The notes: generated by a model not told the origin, from the sequence alone. A stretch of DNA of 50,553 nt from Methanohalophilus euhalobius (GCF_900215215.1 NZ_OBDR01000013.1:1-50553), one strand, 5' to 3'. Positions 35,464-44,775 are shown, counted from the stretch's first letter. Translations and numbers: made by a program.

Positions 35464-36279
35464 TCAGGTCCCCACGTTGAAGGATTGAGTCAGTTTCTTC
35501 AAAGTAGAAATTACGGAAAGAGGAGCCAGATAACTTGTTTTTGGGTTTGTGGGAGAAGGCACGTTTTCCACTCTGGAGGTAAACCTTCCAAACTCACCTT
35601 CAACTGCGATTTCATGGATATTTCTTGTCAGGGCAGGATTGAGCACTATCCTTACCCTGGTATTATCAAATCCAATCCCTGCAAGACTTAGAGTAGCAGC
35701 CACATTCACATTTGCAGGGAATGACTGTACCGCCTCGGTTGCAGAGCCTTCAAAAAGAACAGTTCTGCCAGTTATGGAATCAATATCGATATTATTTTTA
35801 AGGACATAGGGGGCACCCCTTAATCCCTCTGGGGGTTTTTCGGTTGTCAGGGTGACTGAATGCAGAGCAGCTGCTGATGCGGATATCAGCCCATCTATTC
35901 CACAAATGGCACCAGAAGGGACGTAAATCCGGCAATTTTTTTCACGGGCTATGTTTTCGGCCATTTCAAGAAGTTGTGTGTCAACAAAGGCCCCTACACT
36001 TACTACCATGACATCACATTTTGCATGCAACGCCGCGGGAACCACTTCATAAACCGCCTGCTGGGAAGCACATTCTACCACCAGGTCTACCTCCCTGACC
36101 ATTTCAACAATTTCCATGATCTGCGGGTCAAAATTTTCCAGTGAACTTTTCACCCATTCCAGGGATTCATCATGGTGGTCATATATAGCATAGAGTTCTG
36201 CTTCAATCTGGCCATTATCAATAGCCCTACAGATCTCTCCACCAATGGCACCACAACCGAAAACTCCTATTTTAAGCAT
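35464..36279 (-). CDS. nadX: L-aspartate dehydrogenase
   Basis: A 271-residue NAD(P)-dependent enzyme. It opens MLKIGVFGCGAIGGEI (Rossmann glycine motif) and has VECASQQAVYEV, YVPSGAICGIDGL and NPALTRNIHEI near the active-site His. It oxidises aspartate to iminoaspartate without oxygen, replacing NadB in archaea. The start at 36279 follows GGAG by 8 nt; the longer frame runs into nadC's leader. Confidence 0.9.
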   Translation of the reverse strand: MLKIGVFGCGAIGGEICRAIDNGQIEAELYAIYDHHDESLEWVKSSLENFDPQIMEIVEMVREVDLVVECASQQAVYEVVPAALHAKCDVMVVSVGAFVDTQLLEMAENIAREKNCRIYVPSGAICGIDGLISASAAALHSVTLTTEKPPEGLRGAPYVLKNNIDIDSITGRTVLFEGSATEAVQSFPANVNVAATLSLAGIGFDNTRVRIVLNPALTRNIHEIAVEGEFGRFTSRVENVPSPTNPKTSYLAPLSVISTLKKLTQSFNVGT

Positions 36280-36380
36280 AAATGAGACTCCTTTATGTTC
36301 TAGAGGGCCAGCGCATAAAAGTATTATCATTACAAAGCATATTAAAACTCCCCGAACATAAAGTAAAACTGGTGAAAAGG

Positions 36381-37217
36381 ATGCTGAGAGAACAGATAGA
36401 GAATTTCATCCGGGAAGATCTGGGTTATCATGATATCTCATGCCAGATGGTACCGGATACTATTGCAGAAGCCGTGGTTTTTGCAAAGCAGGATTGTGTG
36501 GTTGCCGGTGTGGAGGTTGCAGAGGCCATTTTTGATTATTTTGATATCGAATATACAAGAAAGGTTGCAGACGGGGAAAAAGTCCAGAATAACGATGTGG
36601 TCTTTGAACTTAAGGCAGGAACGGTATCCTTATTACGTGCTGAAAGGTTGAGTTTGAATTTCCTGGGACACCTGAGCGGTATTGCAACCCTTACAAGAGA
36701 TTGCGTGGAAGCTGTAAATCAGTGTTCTGAAGCAGTTGTGGCTGCAACCCGTAAAACAACTCCGGGAATCCGGGAGTTCGAAAAACTGGCCGTAATCGCA
36801 GGTGGAGGTGACCCACACAGGTTCAACCTCTCCGATTCCATTATGATAAAAGACAACCACAGGAATATAATGGGCCTGGAAAATGCAATCCTCAAAGCAA
36901 AGGAAATGGCAAGTTTTACCCAAAAGATAGAAGCTGAAGTTGAATCCGCAACCGATGCCATCCTGGCTGCAAGGATGGGAGTGGACATCGTTATGCTGGA
37001 CAATATGTCCCCTTCAGAAATAATATCAACCGTGGAAAAGTTGCGTCACGAAGGATTAAGGAATAAGGTAATAGTAGAGGTATCGGGAGATATAAACACC
37101 GAAAACCTTGCCGAATACGCAAAAACCGGAATTGACGTAATCTCTATGGGCTCCCTGATCCATAAAGCACAATGGGCCGATCTGAGTATGGAGATGAAAG
37201 GGTATTTTATGCCATGA
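36381..37217 (+). CDS. nadC: Nicotinate-nucleotide pyrophosphorylase
   Basis: A 278-residue type II phosphoribosyltransferase. REDLGYHDISC at the N-terminus, RAERLSLNFLGHLSGIAT, TRKTTPGIREFEK, GGGDPHRFNLSDSIMIKDNH and VEVSGDINTENL are signatures. It converts quinolinate to nicotinate mononucleotide. The ATG at 36381 is preferred; the frame extends 33 codons upstream but without similarity. Divergent from nadX-nadA. Confidence 0.93.
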   Translation: MLREQIENFIREDLGYHDISCQMVPDTIAEAVVFAKQDCVVAGVEVAEAIFDYFDIEYTRKVADGEKVQNNDVVFELKAGTVSLLRAERLSLNFLGHLSGIATLTRDCVEAVNQCSEAVVAATRKTTPGIREFEKLAVIAGGGDPHRFNLSDSIMIKDNHRNIMGLENAILKAKEMASFTQKIEAEVESATDAILAARMGVDIVMLDNMSPSEIISTVEKLRHEGLRNKVIVEVSGDINTENLAEYAKTGIDVISMGSLIHKAQWADLSMEMKGYFMP

Positions 37218-37424
37218 ATTCCGTAGCCGGGTTAAGGTTTCTTCCTTTTCTTTTACCCTGTTTGCAACTCTCTTAAAATCTTTCGGCCTTAGGTGTGTGT
37301 AGAGTGGAGGGAAGTGGGAGCAAAGAGCCTCTCTCCAATCATCAGGATCGCAATCAACCATTATTTTATCTATATAAACAAAATTCATTTGTGTATTGCA
37401 TTTTGGACAATTGGCAGTCATCAT
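37056..37424 (-). CDS. Uncertain small ORF with an N-terminal CxxC
   Basis: Up to 122 residues. MMTANCPKCNTQMNFVY resembles half a zinc ribbon, then WREALCSHFPPLYTHLRPKDFKRVANRVKEKEE. A GGGGTG lies just before the ATG, 12 nt after the preceding gene's stop, so the 5' part may be real. The last 160 nt overlap nadC in antisense, so the gene is probably truncated and its tail read by chance. No family recognised. Confidence 0.35.
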   Translation of the reverse strand: MMTANCPKCNTQMNFVYIDKIMVDCDPDDWREALCSHFPPLYTHLRPKDFKRVANRVKEKEETLTRLRNSWHKIPFHLHTQIGPLCFMDQGAHRDYVNSGFCVFGKVFGVYISRYLYYYLIP

Positions 37425-37435
37425 AATCACCCCAT

Positions 37436-37708
37436 TCAGATTATTTCTGCATAATATTCATTATCTTGAATCCCAAACTCAACATTTGCAGGAAATGCAT
37501 TAAGGCCACTATGTGCTAAAGCAACACAATCATATGCCCATCCAGATAATTCTTGAGGTAATTTACAAATTTGACCATTTTTCAAGTGAGCCAAAGGAAG
37601 ATTTTCTATTGCTTCTTTGGTCTTATGCCTTACAAAAGCCACCTTTTTGACATTATATATTTGACCCTCATTACCATCACTAATATTAGGTATTTTTAAT
37701 TCTGGCAA
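37436..37708 (-). CDS. Uncertain small protein, TTG start or broken ATG start
   Basis: A 90-residue frame from a TTG: PELKIPNISDGNEGQIYNVKKVAFVRHKTKEAIENL with C-terminal DNEYYAEII. An ATG at 37738 opens the same frame with MIESKEE and then a TGA at 37717-37715 before joining. Either TTG is the real start or one base change broke a longer gene. The AT-rich composition differs from the nad genes. No family recognised. Confidence 0.4.
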   Translation of the reverse strand: MPELKIPNISDGNEGQIYNVKKVAFVRHKTKEAIENLPLAHLKNGQICKLPQELSGWAYDCVALAHSGLNAFPANVEFGIQDNEYYAEII

Positions 37709-38152
37709 TTTATCTCATTCTTCTTTAGATTCAATCATTATTACACCAATTGAAAATTGTACTCCCAGTTTAAACAAATGTTTCAACTGATGTGAAAGTA
37801 ATTAACCATATAAATGACAGTCAAGCCTGTTAACCCTACACCATTTCCACTCGAACACAAAAGTGCCCGGCGTGGCAAAAATAATCCCTCTATTTTTATT
37901 CCACAAATTCCCTGATAGCGATTTCTAAACCACTCCTCTTTTCAAAATACCCAGTACCCGGCATCTTCCATGCTACGTAATGCCTCTGGCTTTTGATTCT
38001 GCCGTACCCTTAGGTACACGATTAAGGAGTGTGTGCCACTTCTGGCAGACACAAAAAGGTGATTGTTCTACACTTTCTTCTACCTTTTTTAGTGCATGCA
38101 GTATCGTAAGAATAAATACTCATGACAGAGCTCTAGTATCCGTGTACTTTTT

Positions 38153-38195
38153 TAGCCCAACCTTAGCAAGGTGAAAGGGATTTTAACTCGGGCTA
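38153..38195. other. Nested hairpin of unknown role
   Basis: TAGCCC (38153-38158) pairs with GGGCTA (38190-38195), and inside it CCTT-AGC-AAGG (38161-38171) forms a second stem. A T run precedes it. It could be a terminator, an RNA element or chance. Confidence 0.3.
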
Positions 38196-38213
38196 CAGTT
38201 TTATGTCATAAAC

Positions 38214-38220
38214 TTTATAT
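38214..38220 (+). promoter_or_regulatory. Candidate TATA box of the surface-protein gene
   Basis: TTTATAT about 70 nt before the ATG at 38289, preceded by an A-rich BRE-like stretch, would give a leader near 45 nt. Confidence 0.35.
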
Positions 38221-38288
38221 TGGTTTCCAGTAGTGTATTTAGGCAGTATTCAGATAATAAATTATGAAAAAATCATGGCGAGGGGAAC

Positions 38289-39536
38289 ATGGAATTCAAA
38301 AAAATGATCGTATGCCTGCTCTTGATAGCAGCCTTGTCCTCAGTGGCATTTGTGGGCTCTGCCTCTGCAAAAAGTGTTCTTTATGAAGGAGAGATACAAG
38401 CCGGTGACGGGTACCAGATAAACAATCATGTAATAGATGTAGCCGATGTGTTCCCTTCAAACGAATATGCATCGTTTTATGTGTATGAAAAGGACACTGA
38501 ATTGATGGACAAAGGGCTGGATATTAACGACACTTTTACCTTTGAAATCGATAATGAAGAAGTTGAAGTAAAACTTCTCGATACAAAGAAAGCTACTTTA
38601 AATCTTGTCAATATACTCATTACAATTACCGATGAGGACATAATCAATACAAAGGGAGTTGTCGATGGTGGTCATGAAAAGGCGGAATTTTCCGGTACAC
38701 CCATTATAGAAATTACCAAAAGTGCAAGTTCAAATACCATACAAGCAGGTGATTCAGTAACCGTTACTGTCAGCGCAGAAAACAAAGGGGATGACGAGGC
38801 AACTGATCTCAGATTTTCCAACAACCTCCCCGAGAAATTCATCCTGGAGGAAACTTTCGTAAGCCAATCCGGCAAGATGTCCCTGAGCATTGGGGAATCT
38901 CAGCAAATTTTTGTCTACCGCATCAAATCGACAGAACCCGGCACATTTACACTCAAACCTACTACTGCAACCTTTTCTAACAATGCAGGAGTTGATTTCC
39001 CGCAGGCAAGTTCCAATACTCCTACAATCACAGTGGAAGGCGAACCCGCAGCCATGGCAGATGTGGAAGTCTCGGCAGAGCTTCAGGAACCTGTTATACC
39101 GCGGGGCGAGAGTACTGAAGTAACTTTACTCATAAGAAATAACGGTGAAGGGGGTGCTGAAGCAGTTTCCGTGGACATCCAGCTTCCCGATGGACTTGAG
39201 TATGAAAGCGGGGACAGTGAGATCGAGATTATCAGTGGTACCCCCACAATATACCTGCAAACCCTGGGAGTGCAACAGGAAAAGGAATTCACTTTCAACG
39301 TCAAAGCAGAGGAAATGGGAAGTTATCCGGTAACAGCCTCCTATTCCTACATCAGTACTGAGGACCCTGAAGCAGAAAAAGTAAACAGTGAAACAACAAC
39401 AAATGCACTGGAAGTCACAAAAGGCAAATACGATGTGATCTTCGAGCAGCCGCTATATGTATATATCGTGCCTGTAGTCATTATCCTTGGGGCAGCAGCA
39501 TGGATATATTACCGCCGCCAACAATACCGCTTTTAA
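38289..39536 (+). CDS. COG1361-type S-layer/surface protein
   Basis: A 415-residue exported protein. A signal peptide (MIVCLLLIAALSSVAFVGSASA) ends near residue 27. An N-terminal domain is followed by two CARDB/DUF11-like beta-sandwich repeats (IEITKSASSNTIQAGDSVTVTVSAENKG and VEVSAELQEPVIPRGESTEVTLLIRNNGEG). A C-terminal helix (VYIVPVVIILGAAAWIYY) precedes a short basic tail, anchoring the protein with its body outside the cell. GAGGGGAA lies before the ATG. CetZ follows 20 nt downstream. Confidence 0.83.
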   Translation: MEFKKMIVCLLLIAALSSVAFVGSASAKSVLYEGEIQAGDGYQINNHVIDVADVFPSNEYASFYVYEKDTELMDKGLDINDTFTFEIDNEEVEVKLLDTKKATLNLVNILITITDEDIINTKGVVDGGHEKAEFSGTPIIEITKSASSNTIQAGDSVTVTVSAENKGDDEATDLRFSNNLPEKFILEETFVSQSGKMSLSIGESQQIFVYRIKSTEPGTFTLKPTTATFSNNAGVDFPQASSNTPTITVEGEPAAMADVEVSAELQEPVIPRGESTEVTLLIRNNGEGGAEAVSVDIQLPDGLEYESGDSEIEIISGTPTIYLQTLGVQQEKEFTFNVKAEEMGSYPVTASYSYISTEDPEAEKVNSETTTNALEVTKGKYDVIFEQPLYVYIVPVVIILGAAAWIYYRRQQYRF

Positions 39537-39556
39537 ATATCACCTGGAGGAATTAA

Positions 39557-40663
39557 TTGCTCAATATACTTATGGTCGGAAACGGACAGTGTGGCAACCG
39601 TATTCTGGACTCTATAAACAGGCAGGCATTCGGCTCCAAAAGTCGATTTGCCAAATTCTACGCAAAACAACAGTATAAAAGTAATGTACAAACCCTTGCC
39701 ATAAATACTGCCGTAAACGACCTCAAGGAAATGAAATATACCAAGGCAAAGGATCGAATCCATATACCTCACCTGCATGGAGTTGGTGCAAACCGAAATG
39801 TGGGAAGGAAAGTTTTTGATGAAAATAAATCCCAGATTATGCGCAACCTCGATGAGAGAGGCAGTTTCGATATTGCTTTTGTAATAACTTCTGCCTCCGG
39901 AGGTACAGGATCATCTTTTACTCCTTCCCTGATCCGGGAATTGAAAGAACAAAATGATTATCCTGTATATGCAGTAGTTGTCCTCCCCTTCAGGGAAGAA
40001 GGGACACTGTACCTGCAAAACGCTGCATTTGCCCTCAGGGATATAAGGGGAAGTGGAGTTGACGGGATAATCCTTGCAGATAACCAGTACCTCAAACAGA
40101 TGGGCGGGGATGTGGAATCTGCCTATGATTCCATAAATGAGATGATTGCAAAAAGGCTGCTCTTCCTGCTGGATTCCCTGGACAGCGAGATGATGATGGT
40201 CACAGACCTCGGTGATTTCAAGACTGTTATGAGTGGGGGAGCCGGGATTGCAACAATTGGTTACTACGAAGCAGACGGGGAAGTACCTATCAGAACAGCC
40301 ATACAAAAGGCTGTATCCCCAAGCGGATTACTGTTTAATACCAATGTTTACGAGGAAGCAAGCAGGTCCATGATAATCATCAAAGGTGACAAGAGTTCCC
40401 TGAGCATCGATGAAATCTCTACGGAAGTTGAGAAACTTTCTGATTCAGTAGGCCATGTTTTCAAAGGAATAATTGTCCGCAAAGGTGAATATCCCCGGGT
40501 ACTGTCTGTCCTTACCCTTGAATCCGCTTCCGAGCTGGAAGAACTCTATCATCTTGCAGTCGGTGCTATCAATACCGAAAAAGAGAAAAAGGAACGAGTC
40601 CAGGAAGATAAGGAAGTCGATAAAGCATTCTCCCAGATAGAAGGGCTGGAACCGCAGTACTGA
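39557..40663 (+). CDS. Tubulin/FtsZ-superfamily protein (CetZ-like)
   Basis: A 368-residue GTPase. The N-terminal GNGQCGNRIL and the tubulin signature loop SASGGTGSS near residue 115 mark the superfamily; the GNGQCGNR text is nearer to tubulin (GQCGNQ) and CetZ than to FtsZ. CetZ proteins control cell shape in haloarchaea. The start is TTG at 39557 with GGAGG 8 nt upstream. The close surface-protein gene suggests a link to the cell envelope, by inference only. Confidence 0.85.
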   Translation: MLNILMVGNGQCGNRILDSINRQAFGSKSRFAKFYAKQQYKSNVQTLAINTAVNDLKEMKYTKAKDRIHIPHLHGVGANRNVGRKVFDENKSQIMRNLDERGSFDIAFVITSASGGTGSSFTPSLIRELKEQNDYPVYAVVVLPFREEGTLYLQNAAFALRDIRGSGVDGIILADNQYLKQMGGDVESAYDSINEMIAKRLLFLLDSLDSEMMMVTDLGDFKTVMSGGAGIATIGYYEADGEVPIRTAIQKAVSPSGLLFNTNVYEEASRSMIIIKGDKSSLSIDEISTEVEKLSDSVGHVFKGIIVRKGEYPRVLSVLTLESASELEELYHLAVGAINTEKEKKERVQEDKEVDKAFSQIEGLEPQY

Positions 40664-40693
40664 CATGATGTGCAATGTTTCCAGGAAAGGACA

Positions 40694-41375
40694 TTGTCAC
40701 AAGCAGACAATGTAATCGAAATCCGCGGATTGGAAAAAGTCTATGGAGATGGTGTCGAGGTGAAGGCGCTTGATGGACTGGACCTTGATGTAAAAAAGGA
40801 GAAATCCTTTCCATAGTTACCCTTCCGGATCCGACAAAAGTACCTTCGTACCTTGCTCCACATGATAGATATTCTGGACACGCCCACAAAAGGCACTATC
40901 CTGATTGATGGCCAGGATATCACCAGCATGGATGACCGGCAGCGATCCAGTGCACGAAACGAATTGCTTGGCTTTATATTCCAGTACCATCATCTTTTAC
41001 CTGACTTCACCGCACTGGAAAACGTCATGATGCCTCTTTTGATAGCCGGCAAGAAAAAGGATGAAGCTACCAGAGAAGCTGAAAAACTGCTCAATGAAGT
41101 TGGACTTAAAGACCGTCTGCATCATTTTCCAGACCAGCTTTCAGGGAGACAAAACCAGCGTGTCGCCGTGGGCACTTGCTAACCAGCCAAAGATCATTAT
41201 CGGGGACGAACCTACAGGGAATCTGGATAGCCATTCCAGTGACAAGGTCTACGAACTTTTAAAGAAACTGAACCGAGAATTTGACCAGACATTCATCCTG
41301 GTGACCCATGATGAAAACATGGCCCGCAAAACTGACAGAATCGTCAGGATCGTAGATGGCAAAATTACTGAATAA
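40694..41375 (+). pseudogene. Decayed ABC transporter ATPase (MacB/LolD type)
   Basis: The gene is recognisable throughout: VIEIRGLEKVYGDGVEVKALDGLDLDV, then [44 protein letters not shown] and [12 protein letters not shown]. It needs at least three reading-frame changes. They occur near 40797 (AAAAAGGAGAAATCC), around the Walker A near 40830-40850, and near 41160 after the signature motif. Walker A reads GSDKST rather than GSGKST, and the signature LSGRQ rather than LSGGQ. Inactive. The TTG start with GGAAAGG is intact. Confidence 0.88.
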
Positions 41376-41384
41376 GGGAATAAC

Positions 41385-41834
41385 ATGGAATACAGAGAAG
41401 GAAAAGTAGGAAGAGTATTTGTCCTCAGGGTAGATGACGGTGAAGACATACTGGAAAGTATAACCGCCCTTGCAGAAGAAAAAACTATAGAAAAGGCATT
41501 TCTTTTCATGCTGGGAGCATGCAGAAATTCAAATCTGGTCACCGGCCCACTCAAAGATATGATTCCTCCGGAGCCCATATGGAATTCATTTGTGGACCCG
41601 CATGAAATAATCGGTATTGGTAACATAATGCTTGAGAACAAAAAACCCGTAGTTCACCTCCATACCGGTCTGGGCAGAGACGGTAAAGCCAGTATTGGAT
41701 GCATGCGAGAACACAATGAAGCCTTCATGGTAACGGAAATCCTTCTTCTTGAAATCGACGGGATGGATGTTTTGCGCAAATTTGACAGTACAAGAGGATT
41801 TGCCCCTATCAATTTCGGGGAAAAAGAGAATTAA
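41385..41834 (+). CDS. PPC/DUF296 domain protein
   Basis: A 149-residue single-domain protein of the PPC (plants and prokaryotes conserved, DUF296) family. YREGKVGRVFVLRVDDGEDILESI opens, and VHLHTGLGRDGKASIGCM with GHxH-like residues is the core. Prokaryotic members may be trimeric and DNA- or metal-binding, with no firm function. It starts 9 nt after the ABC remnant and its stop overlaps the convergent HTH gene by 4 nt. Confidence 0.83.
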   Translation: MEYREGKVGRVFVLRVDDGEDILESITALAEEKTIEKAFLFMLGACRNSNLVTGPLKDMIPPEPIWNSFVDPHEIIGIGNIMLENKKPVVHLHTGLGRDGKASIGCMREHNEAFMVTEILLLEIDGMDVLRKFDSTRGFAPINFGEKEN

Positions 41835-42208
41835 ATGCATATCTGTTTTAGCCTATTGAGCGCCTGGGATTTACACTCTATTTCGGCCGATATGTCATTT
41901 TCCAGATTTCTCATGAATGTATCAAAGGTTAATTTTAATTTGTAGTAACGCCGGGGCCTGCCCCGATCCTTTGATAACTTCTGATCCCAGGACTCCACTA
42001 TACCTTTTTCACATAGAGGTTTCATGGCAACACTTACTTCAGGCTGTCTCAGGCCGGTGAGATTTTCAATCTGGCTTGATGTAAGCGAATCGCCATCAAT
42101 AAGGCAGGTCATAGCTAGAGCTTCTATCCGGGAGAGGGAGAGGTTTTGAAGTAGGCCTGCAATTTCCCTCTTGCTGGAATCAAGCTGTATGAAAGCAGCA
42201 TCATTCAT
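41831..42208 (-). CDS. Winged-helix transcriptional regulator
   Basis: A 125-residue regulator. A helix-turn-helix region (ALAMTCLIDGDSLTSSQIENLTGLRQPEVSVAMKPLCEKGIVES) spans about residues 30-75, a basic wing follows (KLSKDRGRPRRYYKL), and a short helix ends the protein. It resembles ArsR/TrmB-type archaeal regulators. It is divergent from enolase, so it could regulate eno or itself; no operator was identified. Confidence 0.75.
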   Translation of the reverse strand: MNDAAFIQLDSSKREIAGLLQNLSLSRIEALAMTCLIDGDSLTSSQIENLTGLRQPEVSVAMKPLCEKGIVESWDQKLSKDRGRPRRYYKLKLTFDTFMRNLENDISAEIECKSQALNRLKQICI

Positions 42209-42305
42209 AAAGGAAGAAAAATGGCTCCATTAATATATATTTTATGAATGTATTATAGGAAAGGATGTACAAAGCATTAGCAACAAGGATTTCAGGGACA
42301 AGAAT

Positions 42306-42315
42306 ATTATATATA
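42306..42315 (+). promoter_or_regulatory. Candidate TATA box of enolase
   Basis: ATTATATATA lies 45-54 nt before the enolase ATG, at a distance that would give a leader near 25 nt. Confidence 0.45.
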
Positions 42316-42359
42316 CAGTAATTCCCTATTCAGTAAACAAAGTCCAAGGCGGAATTATC

Positions 42360-43637
42360 ATGAGTTACAGGGCAGAAGAAGCAGGATACCGGATAGAAAA
42401 GATTCATGCAAGAGAGATATTGGACTCCAGGGGAAATCCCACAGTGGAGGTTGATGTGTTCACGCCAAAGGGTTTTGGCAGGGCCAGTGTCCCTTCAGGA
42501 GCTTCCACAGGAACAAATGAAGCCATTGAAATGCGGGATAAGGAGGATGAACGCTACAATGGTAAAGGTGTCCTCGATGCCGTGGACAATGTCAATACAA
42601 CAATAGCCGGGGAATTGACGGGTTATGATGTACGCAGCCAGAGAGAGATCGATGGGTTAATGATTGCCCTTGACGGAACCGACAACAAGATAACTTTCGG
42701 TGCAAATGCCATCCTGGGTGTTTCAATGGCTGTTGCCAATGCAGCTGCGGATTCGCTCAATATGCCCCTGTACAGGTATCTTGGAGGATCGAATTCCTTT
42801 GCACTCCCCGTTCCCACAATGAACGTCCTCAACGGCGGCAAACATGCAGGCAATGGTCTTGCAATCCAGGAATTCATGATCCAGCCCAAAGGGACTGATA
42901 CTTATTCAAATGCCCTGCAGATGGGAAGCGAGACCTATCATACCCTGGGAAAGGTCCTGGAAGACAAATATGGTGCTTCTGCAACCAATGTGGGATATGA
43001 GGGAGGATATGCTCCACCCATTGACCAGACCGTGGATGCCCTGGATGCTCTGGTAAGTGGCATCGAAGAAGCAGGATATACCGAGTCAGAGGTTACCATC
43101 GGGATGGACGCTGCTGCCTCCGAATTTTTCGATGGGGATAACTACAATATCGACGGGACCACCATGACCGGAGCAGAACTTACCGACTTCTATGTCGACC
43201 TGATTGACACATATCCTATAGTAATGATTGAGGATCCTTTCCATGAGGAAGCCTTTGAGGATTTTGCAAACCTCACCAATGAAGCCTGGGAAACCATTAT
43301 TGTGGGAGATGACCTGTTTGTCACAAATGTATCAAGACTTGCCAAAGGTATCGAGATGGAAGCTGCAAATGCTCTTCTGCTCAAGGTAAACCAGATCGGT
43401 ACTCTTTCTGAGGCTTTTGATGCTGCAAGCATGGCATTCCGCAGCGGCTATAATGTAGTGGTAAGCCACAGGTCTGCAGAAACCGAGGATACAATGATTG
43501 CAGATATTTCAGTGGCAATCGGAGCGGATCTCATCAAGACCGGAGCTCCGGCCAGAGGGGAAAGAACTGCCAAGTACAACCAGCTTTTGCGTATTGAAGA
43601 AAACCTGGGAGATGCTGCACGTTATGTGCAGCTCTGA
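42360..43637 (+). CDS. eno: Enolase
   Basis: A 425-residue enolase with AREILDSRGNPTVEVDV, VPSGASTGTNEA, NVLNGGKHAGNGLAIQEFM, the metal and catalytic residues in MIEDPFHEE and VGDDLFVTN, and the SHRSAETEDTMIADISVAIGADLIKTGAPARGERTAKYNQLLRIEE block. It interconverts 2-phosphoglycerate and phosphoenolpyruvate for gluconeogenesis. The ATG at 42360 follows GGCGGAATT. Confidence 0.96.
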   Translation: MSYRAEEAGYRIEKIHAREILDSRGNPTVEVDVFTPKGFGRASVPSGASTGTNEAIEMRDKEDERYNGKGVLDAVDNVNTTIAGELTGYDVRSQREIDGLMIALDGTDNKITFGANAILGVSMAVANAAADSLNMPLYRYLGGSNSFALPVPTMNVLNGGKHAGNGLAIQEFMIQPKGTDTYSNALQMGSETYHTLGKVLEDKYGASATNVGYEGGYAPPIDQTVDALDALVSGIEEAGYTESEVTIGMDAAASEFFDGDNYNIDGTTMTGAELTDFYVDLIDTYPIVMIEDPFHEEAFEDFANLTNEAWETIIVGDDLFVTNVSRLAKGIEMEAANALLLKVNQIGTLSEAFDAASMAFRSGYNVVVSHRSAETEDTMIADISVAIGADLIKTGAPARGERTAKYNQLLRIEENLGDAARYVQL

Positions 43638-43643
43638 AACTTT

Positions 43644-44774
43644 ATGTTCGAATTCAGGATTGCACGCAGGCATATCGCTTCAGAACAACGAAATACATTC
43701 TTTTCCATTCTTGCTGTAGTGTTCATTGTAGTCCTCATGTCCCTTATGACCGGATTTACCGTGAACTGATAGAAAAGACAGTGGAAAACTCTCCTCATAT
43801 AGTGGGTGTATCCTGCAGAAGACAAGGATGCAGGCATACATCTCTATGATCATTATAAGTCTGTAATCGTAAGTACACCTACCGTTATTGCTTTCTGCAT
43901 TCCTTGAAAAACAGGCCGTGATTACATACCGGGACAATTCCGCAGGAATCAACATATTCGGAGTGGATCCTCCGGATGAAAATAAAGTGATGCATCTTAA
44001 ACCCGATATCGTTGAGGGAAATCATGAAGAGCTTTCCGGAAGTGGTAAAGGTATCCTTATAGGGGATGACCCGATGAGTGGGTACAGATAACCTCCCCTC
44101 AAGCAGGCGAGCTTTCCCTGAAAGTTATCGGGATTTTTGACAGCGGTACCGGCCGGGATAAAAGTGATGCCTATGCAAGAATGGAAACCCTGCAGGATTT
44201 TTATGATGAGAAGGGAACAATTACTGCAATATCCATGCATGTCACAGATCCGTATAATGCAAAGACAACCACTTTAGAAATTGAAAAAGAAACAGGTCTG
44301 AAGGCTGATAGCTGGATTGAGATCAACAGTCAACTCCTGGATCTACTCAATACCCAGAAGGTAATTGTGTGGCTTTACTATATCCTGATCTATATAACTG
44401 CCGGATTTGATATTGCCAATACACTGATCAATATTCTCATGGACAAGAAAAGTGAGATCGGAATGCTCATGGCAATGGATACTTCCAGGAAAAGCATCAC
44501 TAAAATATTCCTGATAGAATCCACAATCCTGGGAGCTTTCGGCCTGCTGCTGGGTCTTGTATTGGAATATTTTACAGCTTTAGCAATTGGATCCCACGAA
44601 ATAGAATTGCCTGCTGAAACGTATCTGGTACTTACATGTATGCCCATGAAAATTGCGGCAATGAATTTCTTTTATGCCACCATTTTTGCTTTTACAATAA
44701 ATATGATCGCCGGGGTCTATCCGGCAACAAAAGCATCAAAACTGAATCCCGTGGAAGCTATAGAAAGTATATGA
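43644..44774 (+). pseudogene. Decayed FtsX-type ABC permease (LolCE/MacB)
   Basis: Start and end are recognisable. MFEFRIARRHIASEQRNTFFSILAVVFIVVLMSLM is the cytoplasmic start and first helix, cut by TGA at 43767. Then come LIEKTVENSPHIVGVS in another frame, a periplasmic-domain piece (ITYRDNSAGINIFGVDPPDENKVMHL) and a last open segment of about 197 residues with three helices, ending GVYPATKASKLNPVEAI. At least three frame breaks and some lost sequence separate the pieces. It is the likely partner of the dead ATPase at 40.7-41.4 kb. Confidence 0.88.
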
Positions 44775-44775
44775 T

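Larger units (their letters stand above)
37739..38288. other. Gene-poor 550-nt stretch
   Basis: No intact gene is visible. Short protein-like pieces on the minus strand (such as CQKWHTLLNRVPKGTAESKARG around 37985-38070) are interrupted by stops and could be a decayed gene. The 3' part holds a hairpin (38153-38195) and the promoter of the surface-protein gene. Confidence 0.4.

Noticed and set aside
37980-38174. 64-codon plus-strand ORF in the gene-poor stretch
   Set aside because: No similarity to any family I know; the opposite strand reads more like a decayed protein.
43644-44774. Intact permease gene
   Set aside because: A stop at 43767-43769 and further frame breaks before 44181 make an intact product impossible without recoding.
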